Shown piece by piece: positions 52,904 through 62,028 of a DNA stretch of 64,000 nucleotides (positions are counted from its first letter, which is position 1; every line of letters starts with the position of its first letter). Position numbers and translations under genes: made by a program. The DNA is taken from positions 3,100,001-3,164,000 of the forward strand of contig NZ_JABUQZ010000001.1 in assembly GCF_013342145.1 (NCBI RefSeq). Reading direction: 5' to 3'. Source of the stretch: Haloterrigena gelatinilytica (lineage in GTDB: Archaea > Halobacteriota > Halobacteria > Halobacteriales > Natrialbaceae). Under the pieces are notes generated by a model. That model saw nothing but the letters and a program-made list of their open reading frames with translations. It did not search any database and was not told where the DNA came from.

Positions 52904-54403
52904 ATGACCGAGGAGAGCGCTCACGACGGCGGTTCGGATCTCCGATCCGACGGTGGTAACGCGGGCGACGAGAGCGTCGTCCGACGGGACCGCTTCAGCG
53001 GCGGCCCCGCCCGGAGCTTCCTCTCCTCGCTCGCAGCCGACGAACGGATCTTCGAGGCCGACCTCGAGGTCGACCGCGCGCACACGGTGATGCTCGCCGA
53101 ACAGGGGATCGTCGAAGACGACGTGGCCGGGCAGATTCTGACCGCGCTGGACGCCATCGAGGTCGACGGCCACGGCTCCCTGCCCGACGGCGAAGACGTC
53201 CACGAAGCCATCGAGACGGCCGTCATCGAGCGCATCGGCGCCGAGGGCGGCAAGATGCACACCGCGCGCTCGCGCAACGACGAGGTCGCGGCCTGCATCC
53301 GGTATCGCCTGCGCGAGGACGTCCTCGAGGCCGTCGAGACGACGCTGGCGCTGCGCGAGTCGCTGGTCGCGGTCGCCGAGGCCCACGCGGAGACGATCAT
53401 GCCCGGCTACACCCACCTCCAGCCGGCCCAGCCGACCACCGTCGCCCACTGGGCGCTTGCCTACGAGGGCGCGGTGGGTCGCGACACGGCGCGGCTCCTC
53501 GAGGCCTACGATCGGATCAACGAATCGCCGCTGGGCGGCGCCGCGTTCGCGGGGACGACGTTCGATATCGACCGCGAGCGGACAGCCGAGTTGCTCGGCT
53601 TCGAAGGGGTCGTCGAGAACTCGATGGACGCCTCCTCGAGCCGAGACTTCCTGCTCGAGGCGACGCAGGCGCTGTCGACGCACGCGACGACGCTGTCGGG
53701 GCTCGCCGAAGACGTCGTCATCTTCGCGAACCGCGGCTTCGTCGACCTCTCGGACGACTACTCCTCGACGTCGTCGATCATGCCCCAGAAGAAGAACCCC
53801 GACACGCTGGAACTCGTCCGCGCGGTCGCGGGCGACGCGGCCGGCGGGGTGCAGGGGCTGACGACGACGCTCAAGGGACTGCCCCGCGCGTACAACCGCG
53901 ACCTCCAGCGGGCGACGACCCACGCCTGGGAGACCGTCGACGCCGTGACGGAGGCCAGCGAGGTCGCCGCCGGCGCGGTCGCGACCGCCGACTGGAACGA
54001 GGAGACGCTGGCCGCCGAGGCCGGCGAGGGGTTCTCGACGGCGACCGGCGTCGCCGACCTCCTGGCCGCGAACGGCCTCCCGTTCCGGACGGCCCACGAG
54101 ATGGTGGCCCACGCGGCCGAAAACGGGGCCGACTACGACGCCCTCGAGGCCGCCGCCCGGGAGGTCCTGGGCGACCCCCTCGAGTCGCTGGTCGACCCCG
54201 ACGCCGTCGAGGAGGCCCTCGATCCCGCCGCGAGCGTCGCGAGCCGCGACTCGCAGGGCGGCCCCGCCCCCGAGGCGGTCGCCGACCAACTCGAACTCGC
54301 TCGCGAGTCGCAGTCGGACGACCGCGCAACCCTCGAGGAACTGGACGCGGCGCTCGAGGCGGCCCACGAGTCGCTCCGCGAGGAGGTGAACGGCTATGTC
54401 TGA
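52904..54403 (+). CDS. argH: Argininosuccinate lyase
   Basis: A 499-residue fumarase/aspartase-superfamily enzyme releasing arginine and fumarate. GGKMHTARSRNDEVA, GYTHLQPAQPTTVAHW and the signature STSSIMPQKKNPDTLEL (the mobile loop with the catalytic Ser) are intact. A 25-residue acidic N-terminal extension is typical of halophiles. Its last codons contain GGAGG and the ATG of an overlapping Arg/Pro-rich ORF. Confidence 0.98.
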   Translation: MTEESAHDGGSDLRSDGGNAGDESVVRRDRFSGGPARSFLSSLAADERIFEADLEVDRAHTVMLAEQGIVEDDVAGQILTALDAIEVDGHGSLPDGEDVHEAIETAVIERIGAEGGKMHTARSRNDEVAACIRYRLREDVLEAVETTLALRESLVAVAEAHAETIMPGYTHLQPAQPTTVAHWALAYEGAVGRDTARLLEAYDRINESPLGGAAFAGTTFDIDRERTAELLGFEGVVENSMDASSSRDFLLEATQALSTHATTLSGLAEDVVIFANRGFVDLSDDYSSTSSIMPQKKNPDTLELVRAVAGDAAGGVQGLTTTLKGLPRAYNRDLQRATTHAWETVDAVTEASEVAAGAVATADWNEETLAAEAGEGFSTATGVADLLAANGLPFRTAHEMVAHAAENGADYDALEAAAREVLGDPLESLVDPDAVEEALDPAASVASRDSQGGPAPEAVADQLELARESQSDDRATLEELDAALEAAHESLREEVNGYV

Positions 54404-54539
54404 GGCCGTTCCCGCCGTCGCTCCGCGCCGTCCGCGACCGCCGCGACTACCGCGATTACCGCCGTCCGTAGGTGAGGGACGAACCTTCGGGCGAGCGGGA
54501 GCACCGCTCCCGCCGCCGTCCCCGCGAGGGGACAAATAA
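54396..54539 (+). CDS. Candidate Arg/Pro-rich coupled ORF at argH end
   Basis: A 47-codon frame whose ATG overlaps the argH stop by 8 bases and has GGAGG (54382-54386) 9 bases upstream, the best ribosome-binding site spacing in this operon. It reads MSEAVPAVAPRRPRPPRLPR and continues Pro/Gly-rich. No family match; it may be translated by coupling, perhaps as a second Arg-dependent element, or be fortuitous. Confidence 0.3.
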   Translation: MSEAVPAVAPRRPRPPRLPRLPPSVGEGRTFGRAGAPLPPPSPRGDK

Positions 54540-54640
54540 CCTACCAGATGATATGTCAAATTAAAATTGCGGTGTGCTGGCGTCAGCGGCCCGTTAGCGG
54601 ACAGTGCAGTTAATGTAATTTTGCTGTTAATTTCGAAGGC

Positions 54641-54647
54641 TTTAAGG
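54641..54647 (+). promoter_or_regulatory. Internal TATA box before argW
   Basis: TTTAAGG about 30 bases before the argW ATG, at the end of an AT-richer stretch (54545-54650). It suggests that argW-argF can be transcribed separately from argGH. Confidence 0.5.
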
Positions 54648-54673
54648 GATACCGGCTCCCAGTTGCAGGTACA

Positions 54674-54838
54674 ATGACCGAATGCGTCGAGTGTGGGGCT
54701 GAGGTGTCCCTGCACGACGATCTGGAAGTGGGAGAGATCGTTGACTGTACCACGTGCGGAGCAGAGCTGGAAGTCGTCGACACCGAGCCGCCAGTCCTCG
54801 AGCGAGCCCCGGAGCTCGAAGAGGACTGGGGTGAGTGA
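54674..54838 (+). CDS. argW: LysW/ArgW-type amino-group carrier protein
   Basis: A 54-residue zinc-ribbon protein (CVEC near residue 4 and CTTC near 25) that carries biosynthetic intermediates on the gamma-carboxyl of its C-terminal Glu. The C terminus EEDWGE is the LysW signature, with the conjugation Glu as last residue. Glutamate is attached by ArgX and the adduct passed to ArgB, ArgC, ArgD and ArgE. The acidic surface guides these enzymes. It overlaps argX by four bases. Confidence 0.95.
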   Translation: MTECVECGAEVSLHDDLEVGEIVDCTTCGAELEVVDTEPPVLERAPELEEDWGE

Positions 54839-55725
54839 CCTTGCAAGTAGGAATACTCTATTCCCGGATCCGCAAGGACGAGAAGCTCCTCCTGAACGAG
54901 CTTCGCGAGCGCGACCACGAAGTCGAGAAGATCGACGTCCGCAAGCAGACCTTCGACATCAGCGAGGCGCCCGCGGAGTTCGCGGACCTCGACATCGTCG
55001 TCGACCGCTGTCTCGCCACGAGCCGGAGCCTGTACGCCACGCAGTTCTTCGAGGCGTACGGTATCCCCGTGGTCAACAGCCACGAGACCGCGGACATCTG
55101 CGCCGATAAGGTGAAAAACAGCCTCGCGCTCGAGAAGGCTGGCGTGCCCACGCCCGCGACGAAGGTCGCGTTCACCAAGGAGACCGCGATGGAAGCCATC
55201 GAGGAGTTCGGGTATCCCTGCGTCCTCAAACCCGTCGTGGGCTCGTGGGGGCGCCTGATGGCCAAGATCGACTCGAAGGACGCTGCGGAGGCGATCCTAG
55301 AGCACAAGGCGACGCTCGGCCACTACGAGCACAAGGTCTTCTACGTCCAGGAGTTCGTCGAGAAGCCCGGACGGGACATCCGCGTGCTCGCGACCGACGG
55401 CGAGCCCATCGCCGGCATGGTCCGATCCTCCGACCACTGGATCACCAACGCCGCGAAGGGCGCCGAGACGGACGTCTTCGAGCCCGACGAGGAGGCGAAA
55501 GCGCTGGTCCGAAAGGCCAGCGACGCCGTCGGCGGCGGCCTGCTCGGCATCGACCTCATGGAGACCGAGGACGGATATACGGTCCACGAGGTCAACCACA
55601 CGGTCGAGTTCAAGGCCCTCGACGGCGCCGTCGAGACCGATATCGCCGGCACCGTCGTCGACTGGCTCGAGTCGAAAGCCGAAGCCGCGACCGAAGATGA
55701 AGACGAACTCGAGGTGAGCGCCTGA
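54835..55725 (+). CDS. argX: Glutamate-ArgW ligase (LysX/ArgX)
   Basis: A 296-residue ATP-grasp ligase coupling the alpha-amino group of glutamate (or alpha-aminoadipate in lysine makers) to the C-terminal Glu of the carrier. VLKPVVGSWGRLMAKI is the ATP-grasp lid and VHEVNHTVEFKALDGAV includes the catalytic Asn region. Substrate choice follows from the argG/argH/argF context. Start is GTG inside the argW stop. An acidic tail ends the protein. Confidence 0.95.
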   Translation: MTLQVGILYSRIRKDEKLLLNELRERDHEVEKIDVRKQTFDISEAPAEFADLDIVVDRCLATSRSLYATQFFEAYGIPVVNSHETADICADKVKNSLALEKAGVPTPATKVAFTKETAMEAIEEFGYPCVLKPVVGSWGRLMAKIDSKDAAEAILEHKATLGHYEHKVFYVQEFVEKPGRDIRVLATDGEPIAGMVRSSDHWITNAAKGAETDVFEPDEEAKALVRKASDAVGGGLLGIDLMETEDGYTVHEVNHTVEFKALDGAVETDIAGTVVDWLESKAEAATEDEDELEVSA

Positions 55726-56801
55726 TGGCGGTCGGCACCGAGACCGGCGCCGACGCGAACGCCGAGACCGTCACCGCGACGGTCATCGGCGGGAGCGGTT
55801 TCACGGGCGGCGAACTCCTTCGCCTGCTCGCGGGCCACCCGAACTTCGAGCTCACGGAGGTCACCAGCCGCTCGAAGGCCGGCAAGAGCGTCGGCTCCGT
55901 CCACCCGCCGCTTCGCGGGACGGACCTGCGCTTCACCGAACCCGACGATCTCGAGAGCGTCGACGTCCTGTTCGCGGCGACGCCTCACGGCGTCTCCATG
56001 GGCCAGATCGACGAGTTCTTCGAGATCGCCGACACCGTCGTCGACCTCTCGGCGGACTTCCGCCTCGAGAGCGAGGAACAGTACGACGAGTGGTACGACG
56101 GCCACGAGGCGCCCGAGTACCTAGAGAAGGCCGAGTACGCGCTCCCGGAGATCAACCGCGAGAACCTCAAAGGCGCGGGCCTGATCGCCGGCGGCGGCTG
56201 TAACGCCACCGCAACCATTCTGGGGCTGTACCCGCTGTTCGAGCACGACATCCTCGAGGGCGGCGAGCAGATCGTCGTCGACGTCAAAGTCGGCTCCTCG
56301 GAAGGGGGCGCCGGGGGCGGCGAGGCGTCCTCGCATCCCGAGCGCTCGGGCGTCGTCCGCCCCTACGCGCCGACGGGCCACCGCCACGAGGCCGAGATCG
56401 AGCAGTTCCTCGACACGAGCGTCTCCTTTACCTGCCACGCCGTGGACATGATCCGCGGCGCCAGCGCGACGAACCACGTCTTCCCGTCGGGGCCGGTCTC
56501 GAAGGGCGACCTCTGGCAGGCCTACCGCAGTTGTTACGAGGACGAGCCGTTCGTCCGGATGGCCGCCGGCGGCTCCGGCGTGTATCGGTATCCGGAACCG
56601 AAGTCCGTCGCGGGAACGAACCTCGCCGAGGTCGGCTTCGAACTCGACCCCTCGAACAAGCGCATCGTCGTCTTCTCGGCGATCGACAACATGATGAAGG
56701 GATCGGCCGGACAGGCCGTCCACGCCGCCAACATCGCGCTCGGTCTCGAGGAGACGGCCGGACTCGAGTTTACGGGGATGCACCCCGTGGGGGCACCCTG
56801 A
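55725..56801 (+). CDS. argC: [ArgW]-glutamyl-phosphate reductase (LysY/ArgC)
   Basis: A 358-residue NADPH-dependent reductase turning the carrier-bound acyl phosphate into the semialdehyde. The nucleotide loop is VIGGSGFTGGELLRLLAG and the active-site Cys is in AGGGCNATATILGLYPL. The ATG overlaps the argX stop (TGATGG). Acidic N-terminal 10 residues are extra. Third step of the pathway. Confidence 0.96.
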   Translation: MAVGTETGADANAETVTATVIGGSGFTGGELLRLLAGHPNFELTEVTSRSKAGKSVGSVHPPLRGTDLRFTEPDDLESVDVLFAATPHGVSMGQIDEFFEIADTVVDLSADFRLESEEQYDEWYDGHEAPEYLEKAEYALPEINRENLKGAGLIAGGGCNATATILGLYPLFEHDILEGGEQIVVDVKVGSSEGGAGGGEASSHPERSGVVRPYAPTGHRHEAEIEQFLDTSVSFTCHAVDMIRGASATNHVFPSGPVSKGDLWQAYRSCYEDEPFVRMAAGGSGVYRYPEPKSVAGTNLAEVGFELDPSNKRIVVFSAIDNMMKGSAGQAVHAANIALGLEETAGLEFTGMHPVGAP

Positions 56802-56858
56802 GATGACAGTATTCACGAGAGCCCCTGCGATCGTGAGCAGGGAACGGAGGTGTCCGGA

Positions 56859-57716
56859 GTGACCGTGGTGGTCAAGATCGGCGGCGCTCGCGCCGTCGAC
56901 CCCGAAGGAGCGCTCGCCGACGTCGCGAGTCTCGTCGAGGACGGCGAGGACGTCGTGCTGACCCACGGCGGCTCGACGGCGGTCGACGAGACGCTCGAGG
57001 ACCTCGGGGAGGAGCCCACCTACGTCGAGACCCCCGGCGGCGTCGTCGGGCGCTTTACCGACGAGGAGACGATGGACGTCTTCAAGATGGTCATGCCGGG
57101 CAAGCTCAACACCGATCTGGTCGAGAGCCTGCACAACGAGGGCGTCGACGCCGTCGGCCTCTCTGGCACGGACGGCAAGCTGCTGGAAGGCAAGCGCAAG
57201 TCGGCCGTCCGCGTCAAGGAGGACGGCAAGAAGAAGATCAAGCGCGGCGACCACTCGGGCAAGATCGAGTCCGTCAACGCGGACCTGCTCGAGACGACCC
57301 TCGCGGGCGGCTACACGCCCGTCGTCTCCGTCCCAATGCTGGGCAAGGAGAAATCCGGCGGGTACACCGCCGTCAACGCCGACGCCGACCGCGCGGCCGC
57401 AGCCATTGCGGGCGCGCTCGAGGCCGACCTCGTCGTGCTGACCGACGTCTCGGGGATCTACGAGGACCCCGACGACGAGTCGACGAAGATCGACTCGGCC
57501 GCGACCCCCGAAGAGTTCGCGGCCGTCAAGGACGCCGCGGAAGGGTTCATGACGAAGAAGGTCATGGCCGCCGAAGAAGCCCTCGAGGGCGGCGCCGCGA
57601 GCGTGACCGTCGCGACCGCCAACGCGGACGCACCGATTACGAGCGCACTCGACGGCGAGGGAACGACGCTCGAGCCCGGCGTGCTCGCCGCTGAAGAAAC
57701 GGAGGCCGCAGAATGA
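56859..57716 (+). CDS. argB: [ArgW]-glutamate kinase (LysZ/ArgB)
   Basis: A 285-residue amino-acid kinase phosphorylating the gamma-carboxyl of carrier-bound glutamate. TVVVKIGGARAVDP (phosphate loop), LTHGGSTAVDETL and GGYTPVVSVPML are typical, with DLVVLTDVSGIYEDP at the nucleotide site. Two GTG starts compete: 56850 and 56859. The latter is preferred because GGAGG lies 8 bases before it. The 57 bases after argC hold a short 19-codon frame only. Confidence 0.95.
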   Translation: MTVVVKIGGARAVDPEGALADVASLVEDGEDVVLTHGGSTAVDETLEDLGEEPTYVETPGGVVGRFTDEETMDVFKMVMPGKLNTDLVESLHNEGVDAVGLSGTDGKLLEGKRKSAVRVKEDGKKKIKRGDHSGKIESVNADLLETTLAGGYTPVVSVPMLGKEKSGGYTAVNADADRAAAAIAGALEADLVVLTDVSGIYEDPDDESTKIDSAATPEEFAAVKDAAEGFMTKKVMAAEEALEGGAASVTVATANADAPITSALDGEGTTLEPGVLAAEETEAAE

Positions 57717-58867
57717 GCGACCTCGATTTCGTCTCCGGCAGCAAGCCGATCGGGATCGAGCGCGGCGAGGGGGCGTTCCTCTACACCGCCGACGGCACGG
57801 AGTACATCGACGCCGGCGCGAGTTTCGCGTGTACGCCGCTGGGCCACAGCCATCCCGCGGTCGTCGAGGCCGTCCAGGAGCAGGTCGGCGACCTGACGTT
57901 CGTCGACTCATCCTATCCCGTCGAGGCCCGCGAGAACGCCTACGCCTCGTTCGTCGCGTCGACGCCGGACGGACTCGAGGGCGCCTGGTTCTGTAACTCC
58001 GGAACCGAGGCCAACGAGGCCGCCCTGAAGTTCGCCCGGTCGGCGACCGGCGAGTCGAAGATCGTCGCGGCGACCCGTTCGTTCCACGGCCGGACGATGG
58101 GCGCGCTCGCGGCGACCTGGAAGGACAAGTACAAGAAGCCCTACGAGCCGCTGGCCGGCGACGTGGAGTTCGTCCCCTACGGGGACGGCGAGGAGCTCGC
58201 CGACGCCGTCGACGACGAGACCGCGGCCGTCATCCTCGAGCCGATCCAGGGCGAGGGCGGCATCAACGTCCCGCCGACGGGCTACCTCGAGACGGCTCGC
58301 GAACTCACCGACGAGGTCGGCGCGGCGCTCGTCTTGGACGAGGTCCAGACCGGCATGGGCCGGACGGGATCGATGTGGGCCTGCCAGAACGCGGGCGTCA
58401 CGCCCGACGTGCTTACGACGGCGAAGGGCCTGGGCAACGGCCTGCCCGTCGGCGCGGTCGCGGTGCAGGACTGGATCGCCGACGGCGCGGCCTCGCACAA
58501 CGCCACGTTCAGCGGCGGCCCCGTCGTCGCCGCGGCGGTCCACGCGACCGTCTCGACGCTGGTCGAGGAGGAGTACCCCGCCCACGCCGCCGAGATCGGC
58601 GACTACCTCACGACCGAACTCGAGTCCGCACTGGGCGATTCGGTCCGCGAGGTCCGCGGCGAGGGGCTGCTCGTCGGCCTCGAGTTGAAACGGGGGGCGA
58701 ACCGCGTCGCCCGCGATCTGGCGATGAACCACCAGGTCCTGGCGCTGCCCGCGGGCCGGACCGTCCTGCGCCTGCTGCCGCCGCTCGTGATCGACGAGGC
58801 GGACGCGGACCGGCTCGTGGACGCGCTGACCGCAGTCATCGCACCCGAAGCCGAGGCGGAATCATGA
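57713..58867 (+). CDS. argD: [ArgW]-ornithine aminotransferase (LysJ/ArgD)
   Basis: A 384-residue PLP-dependent class III aminotransferase. It aminates the carrier-bound semialdehyde with glutamate as donor. ALVLDEVQTGMGRTG holds the Asp that contacts PLP, and the Schiff-base Lys is in TTAKGLGNGLPVGA. WFCNSGTEANEAALKFAR is the family loop. Overlaps argB and argE by four bases (ATGA). Confidence 0.96.
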   Translation: MSDLDFVSGSKPIGIERGEGAFLYTADGTEYIDAGASFACTPLGHSHPAVVEAVQEQVGDLTFVDSSYPVEARENAYASFVASTPDGLEGAWFCNSGTEANEAALKFARSATGESKIVAATRSFHGRTMGALAATWKDKYKKPYEPLAGDVEFVPYGDGEELADAVDDETAAVILEPIQGEGGINVPPTGYLETARELTDEVGAALVLDEVQTGMGRTGSMWACQNAGVTPDVLTTAKGLGNGLPVGAVAVQDWIADGAASHNATFSGGPVVAAAVHATVSTLVEEEYPAHAAEIGDYLTTELESALGDSVREVRGEGLLVGLELKRGANRVARDLAMNHQVLALPAGRTVLRLLPPLVIDEADADRLVDALTAVIAPEAEAES

Positions 58868-59973
58868 GCGCGAGCGTGACCGAACCGGCCGACGTGTCGC
58901 TCGACGAAGCGCGGCAGCTACTGACCGACCTCGTCTCGATCCCGTCGCCGACCGGCGAGGAACGGAAGGCCGCCGAGCGGCTGGTGGCCTTCTTCGAACT
59001 CCACGACCGGGAGGCCTGGATCGACGAGGTCGGCAACGTCCGCGCGCCCGCGGACGACTCGGTCCTGCTCACGTCCCACGTCGATACCGTCCCCGGCGAG
59101 ATTCCGGTCGAAGTGCGGACGGCCGACGAGGACGACGTCGAGGCGGAGGTCGCGGACGAAACCGGCGAGGACGTGCTCTGGGGCCGCGGCAGCGTCGACG
59201 CCACGGGTCCGCTGGCCGCGATGGCCGTCGCCGCCGTCCGCACCGGCGTCTCCTTCGTCGGCGTCGTCGGCGAGGAGACGAACTCCCGCGGCGCCCGCCA
59301 CCTCGTCGCCGACCGCGACGAACCCGATGCAGTCATCAACGGCGAACCCAGCGGTGCGACGGGAATCACGCTGGGCTACCGCGGCTTCCTCGCGGGCACC
59401 TACGTGGCCACCAGCGAATCCGGGCACACCTCGCGTCCCGAACCCAACGCCATCCAGCACGCGACCGAGTGGTGGACGAGCGTCGAGGACGCCTTCGAGA
59501 ACGACGAGTACCAGGCCGTCTTCGAGCGCGTGACCGCAAAGCCCGTCGACATGGACGGCGGCATCAGCGACGACGGCCTCTCCGTCGAGGCGACGCTCGA
59601 CGTCCAACTGCGAATTCCGCCGTCGCTGGACGCCGAATCGGTCCGCGAGACCGCCGAGGCCGAACTCGAGATCGGCACCGTCTCCTGGGCCGAGCCGATC
59701 CCGCCGGTGATGGAGAGCCCCCGGACGGAGGTCGCCCGCGCGTTCCGCGCGGCGATCCGTAACGAGGGTGGCGACCCGCGGCTCCTGCGCAAGACCGGTA
59801 CCAGCGACATGAACCTCTACGCCGGCGCGTGGGACTGCCCGATGGTCACCTACGGCCCCGGCAACTCGGAACTCGATCACGCGCCCGACGAGCGGCTCTC
59901 GCTGTCGGAGTACGACCGGTCGGTGAAGGTCTTAGAGCGCGTCGCGACGACGCTGTCCGGAGGTGAGGAGTGA
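58864..59973 (+). CDS. argE: [ArgW]-ornithine hydrolase (LysK/ArgE)
   Basis: A 369-residue M20-family metallo-carboxypeptidase freeing ornithine from the carrier. Metal ligands are in TSHVDTVPG and GRGSVDATGPLAAM; the catalytic Glu is in VGEETNSRG, and GNSELDHAPDE closes the site. Start is the ATG at 58864 (MSASVTEPADVS) overlapping argD; the longer upstream frame is a shadow of argD. Confidence 0.95.
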   Translation: MSASVTEPADVSLDEARQLLTDLVSIPSPTGEERKAAERLVAFFELHDREAWIDEVGNVRAPADDSVLLTSHVDTVPGEIPVEVRTADEDDVEAEVADETGEDVLWGRGSVDATGPLAAMAVAAVRTGVSFVGVVGEETNSRGARHLVADRDEPDAVINGEPSGATGITLGYRGFLAGTYVATSESGHTSRPEPNAIQHATEWWTSVEDAFENDEYQAVFERVTAKPVDMDGGISDDGLSVEATLDVQLRIPPSLDAESVRETAEAELEIGTVSWAEPIPPVMESPRTEVARAFRAAIRNEGGDPRLLRKTGTSDMNLYAGAWDCPMVTYGPGNSELDHAPDERLSLSEYDRSVKVLERVATTLSGGEE

Positions 59974-60887
59974 TGACCGACGAACCCCGTCACTTCCTCG
60001 ACGTCGACGACGTGACGCCGGACGAACTCGAGACCATCCTCGAGCGCGCACAAGCGTACAAACGCGCCCAGCACGCCGGCGAGGACCACGAGGACCTCGA
60101 GGGCCAGACGCTGGGCATGATCTTCCAGAAGCCGAGCACCCGCACCCGCGTCTCCTTCGAGACGGGAATGACCCAGCTGGGCGGCCACGCCGTCTTCCTC
60201 GGGGAGGACGATATCCAGCTGGGACGGGGCGAACCGCTGAAGGACACCTCGCGGACGCTCTCGCGGTACGTCGACGCGGTGATGGCTCGGGTGTTCAAAC
60301 ACGGAAACATGGAGGTGTTAGCGGAGTACTCCTCCGTGCCGGTGGTCAACGGCCTCACCGACGACGCCCACCCCTGCCAGACGCTCGCCGATCTGCTGAC
60401 GATCCGCGAGCAGGAGGGCGGCTTCGAGGACGTCTCCGCGGCCTGGATCGGCGACGGCAACAACGTCGCCCAGTCGTTCGCGATCGGCGCCGCGCTGACC
60501 GATATCGACCTGACGGTCGCGACGCCGGAGGGGTACGGTATCGACGACGCGGTGCTCGAGCGCGCCCGCAATCTCGGCGGCGACCCGACGACGACCCACG
60601 ACCCCGTCGAGGCCGCCACGGACGCCGACATCATCTACACGGACGTCTGGATCAGCATGGGTCAGGAGGACGAACGCGACGTCCGGATGAACGACTTCGA
60701 GGGGTTCCAGATCGGCGCGGACCTCCTCGAGCACACCGCCGACGCCTCGGTGATGCACTGTCTGCCCGCCCACCGCGGCGAGGAGATCACCGACGACGTC
60801 ATCGAGAGCGACCGCTCGGTCGTCTTCGACCAGGCCGAGAACCGGCTCCACGCTCAGAAGGCGCTGCTGAGTTGGCTGCTCGAATAA
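59973..60887 (+). CDS. argF: Ornithine carbamoyltransferase
   Basis: A 304-residue OTCase joining carbamoyl phosphate and ornithine to citrulline. The carbamoyl-phosphate loop is FQKPSTRTRVSFE; HPCQTLADLLT and HCLPAHRGEE (ornithine loop with the active Cys) are intact. ATG 59973 overlaps the argE stop, and a purine-rich GGAGGTGAGGAG precedes it; GTG 59970 is a weaker alternative. Last gene of the operon. Carbamoyl phosphate synthase must lie elsewhere. Confidence 0.97.
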   Translation: MTDEPRHFLDVDDVTPDELETILERAQAYKRAQHAGEDHEDLEGQTLGMIFQKPSTRTRVSFETGMTQLGGHAVFLGEDDIQLGRGEPLKDTSRTLSRYVDAVMARVFKHGNMEVLAEYSSVPVVNGLTDDAHPCQTLADLLTIREQEGGFEDVSAAWIGDGNNVAQSFAIGAALTDIDLTVATPEGYGIDDAVLERARNLGGDPTTTHDPVEAATDADIIYTDVWISMGQEDERDVRMNDFEGFQIGADLLEHTADASVMHCLPAHRGEEITDDVIESDRSVVFDQAENRLHAQKALLSWLLE

Positions 60888-60930
60888 GCGACCGAACGCT
60901 CGCAGTGTTCGCGTTCGGAATTTTTTGGTC

Positions 60931-60992
60931 TCTCGCTGAACGAAGTGAAGCGACGGTCAGCGAGAGCTTCGCTCTCGACGAGCAGATTTTTT
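60931..60992 (+). terminator. Terminator region of the arginine operon
   Basis: An inverted repeat TCTCGCTGA (60931-60939) / TCAGCGAGA (60957-60965), then a second hairpin GAGAGC-TTC-GCTCTC (60962-60976). T-tracts flank them: six or more Ts just before (about 60920-60926) and six at 60987-60992. T-tracts are the main archaeal termination signal. Confidence 0.6.
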
Positions 60993-61142
60993 CGAGCGGT
61001 TCGAACGGGTGAGAGAGGATACGAAAAAAGGTGGCTGTGAAATCGACTCCACGCCCAACCGGCGCTGCTGCGTTGACTGCTCGAGCGATCCGACTGTGAC
61101 CGCGATCGTGGTCGGCATCGCGTTCAGGTCCGTCCGCTCGCG

Positions 61143-61613
61143 TTATCGCGCGAGCAGCGAGTACGCGACGCCGAGGACGAGGCCGTACGCGGCGTGACCG
61201 ACGAGGCTCTCGACGGCGACGTTAGGGACGGTGGGCGCCATCCCGAACCCGACCGCCGAGAGCCAGATCGGCATGACGACGACGGCGAGGACCGCCCAGA
61301 CTGCGATGCCGTAGACCAGACCGGCGACGAGGGCCGAACCCGCGTCGAGATGGGATCGACCCGCCGCGACCAGCAGCGCCGCGAAGACGACGCCGAGGAC
61401 GGCCCCGTGGGAGACGTGGAGTATCGTCCCCGCGAGCCCGCCCTCGAGGCCGTACATGGCCGGAATCGCGGCCTCGAGGACGGCGGGCGTCTGCATCGCC
61501 ATCATCGCCCCGAAGACGACGGCGCCGAGGATACCGCCGACGGTTCCCGCTTGCCACGGTGCGAGTGCGGTCGTCGCCCGTTCGTCGGTTCGAGTCGCCG
61601 TTTCTTGGCTCAT
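61143..61613 (-). CDS. Four-helix membrane protein
   Basis: A 156-residue protein with about four hydrophobic segments (about residues 22-45, 63-84, 92-118 and 133-155), Gly/Ala-rich, starting with 20 polar residues. No domain recognised; similar haloarchaeal proteins are of unknown function (possibly DUF6789-like). It faces the arginine operon terminator and is divergent from the small gene at 61737. Confidence 0.7.
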   Translation of the reverse strand: MSQETATRTDERATTALAPWQAGTVGGILGAVVFGAMMAMQTPAVLEAAIPAMYGLEGGLAGTILHVSHGAVLGVVFAALLVAAGRSHLDAGSALVAGLVYGIAVWAVLAVVVMPIWLSAVGFGMAPTVPNVAVESLVGHAAYGLVLGVAYSLLAR

Positions 61614-61736
61614 GTCCGATCGTAGGGCGCGAGTGTGTGTATCAGTATCTCTGTCGTGTATCGGTCACGCATACCCGTGATCGAATCACTGACGGCGGGA
61701 AAAGGCTCTTTGAAGTGGTCCGCGCAGTGGCGGACG

Positions 61737-61982
61737 ATGCCCGATCCGCTGCGGATCGACGCCGGGGAATGCACGGCCGACGAGATCATAACCGCGATTC
61801 GGGACGGCCGGCGGGTCGTGGTGACGACGACGATTCTCGACGACGAACACGAGGTGACGTTGCGGTACGACGGCTCGGTGTTCTACTGCGACACGCCGAC
61901 GCGGCTGCACCGACACGAGAGCGAACGCGAGATGCGAGCCTGTATTCGGAAGATGGGATACGGGGCGGTCGGGGACACGTGA
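61737..61982 (+). CDS. Small conserved haloarchaeal protein (HalOD1/DUF8001-like)
   Basis: An 81-residue protein starting MPDPLRIDAGECTADEI, with AIRDGRRVVVTTTILDDEHE and RYDGSVFYCDTPTRLHRHES. Compact alpha/beta pattern; the single Cys and two His near the end could bind metal. I recall near-identical sequences across haloarchaea (DUF8001) but no function. Upstream frame codons are not protein-like. Confidence 0.65.
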   Translation: MPDPLRIDAGECTADEIITAIRDGRRVVVTTTILDDEHEVTLRYDGSVFYCDTPTRLHRHESEREMRACIRKMGYGAVGDT

Positions 61983-62028
61983 ACGCCTCCCGGCGACTAT
62001 TTTCACCTCGCCGGTCGTACGGGCCGAT

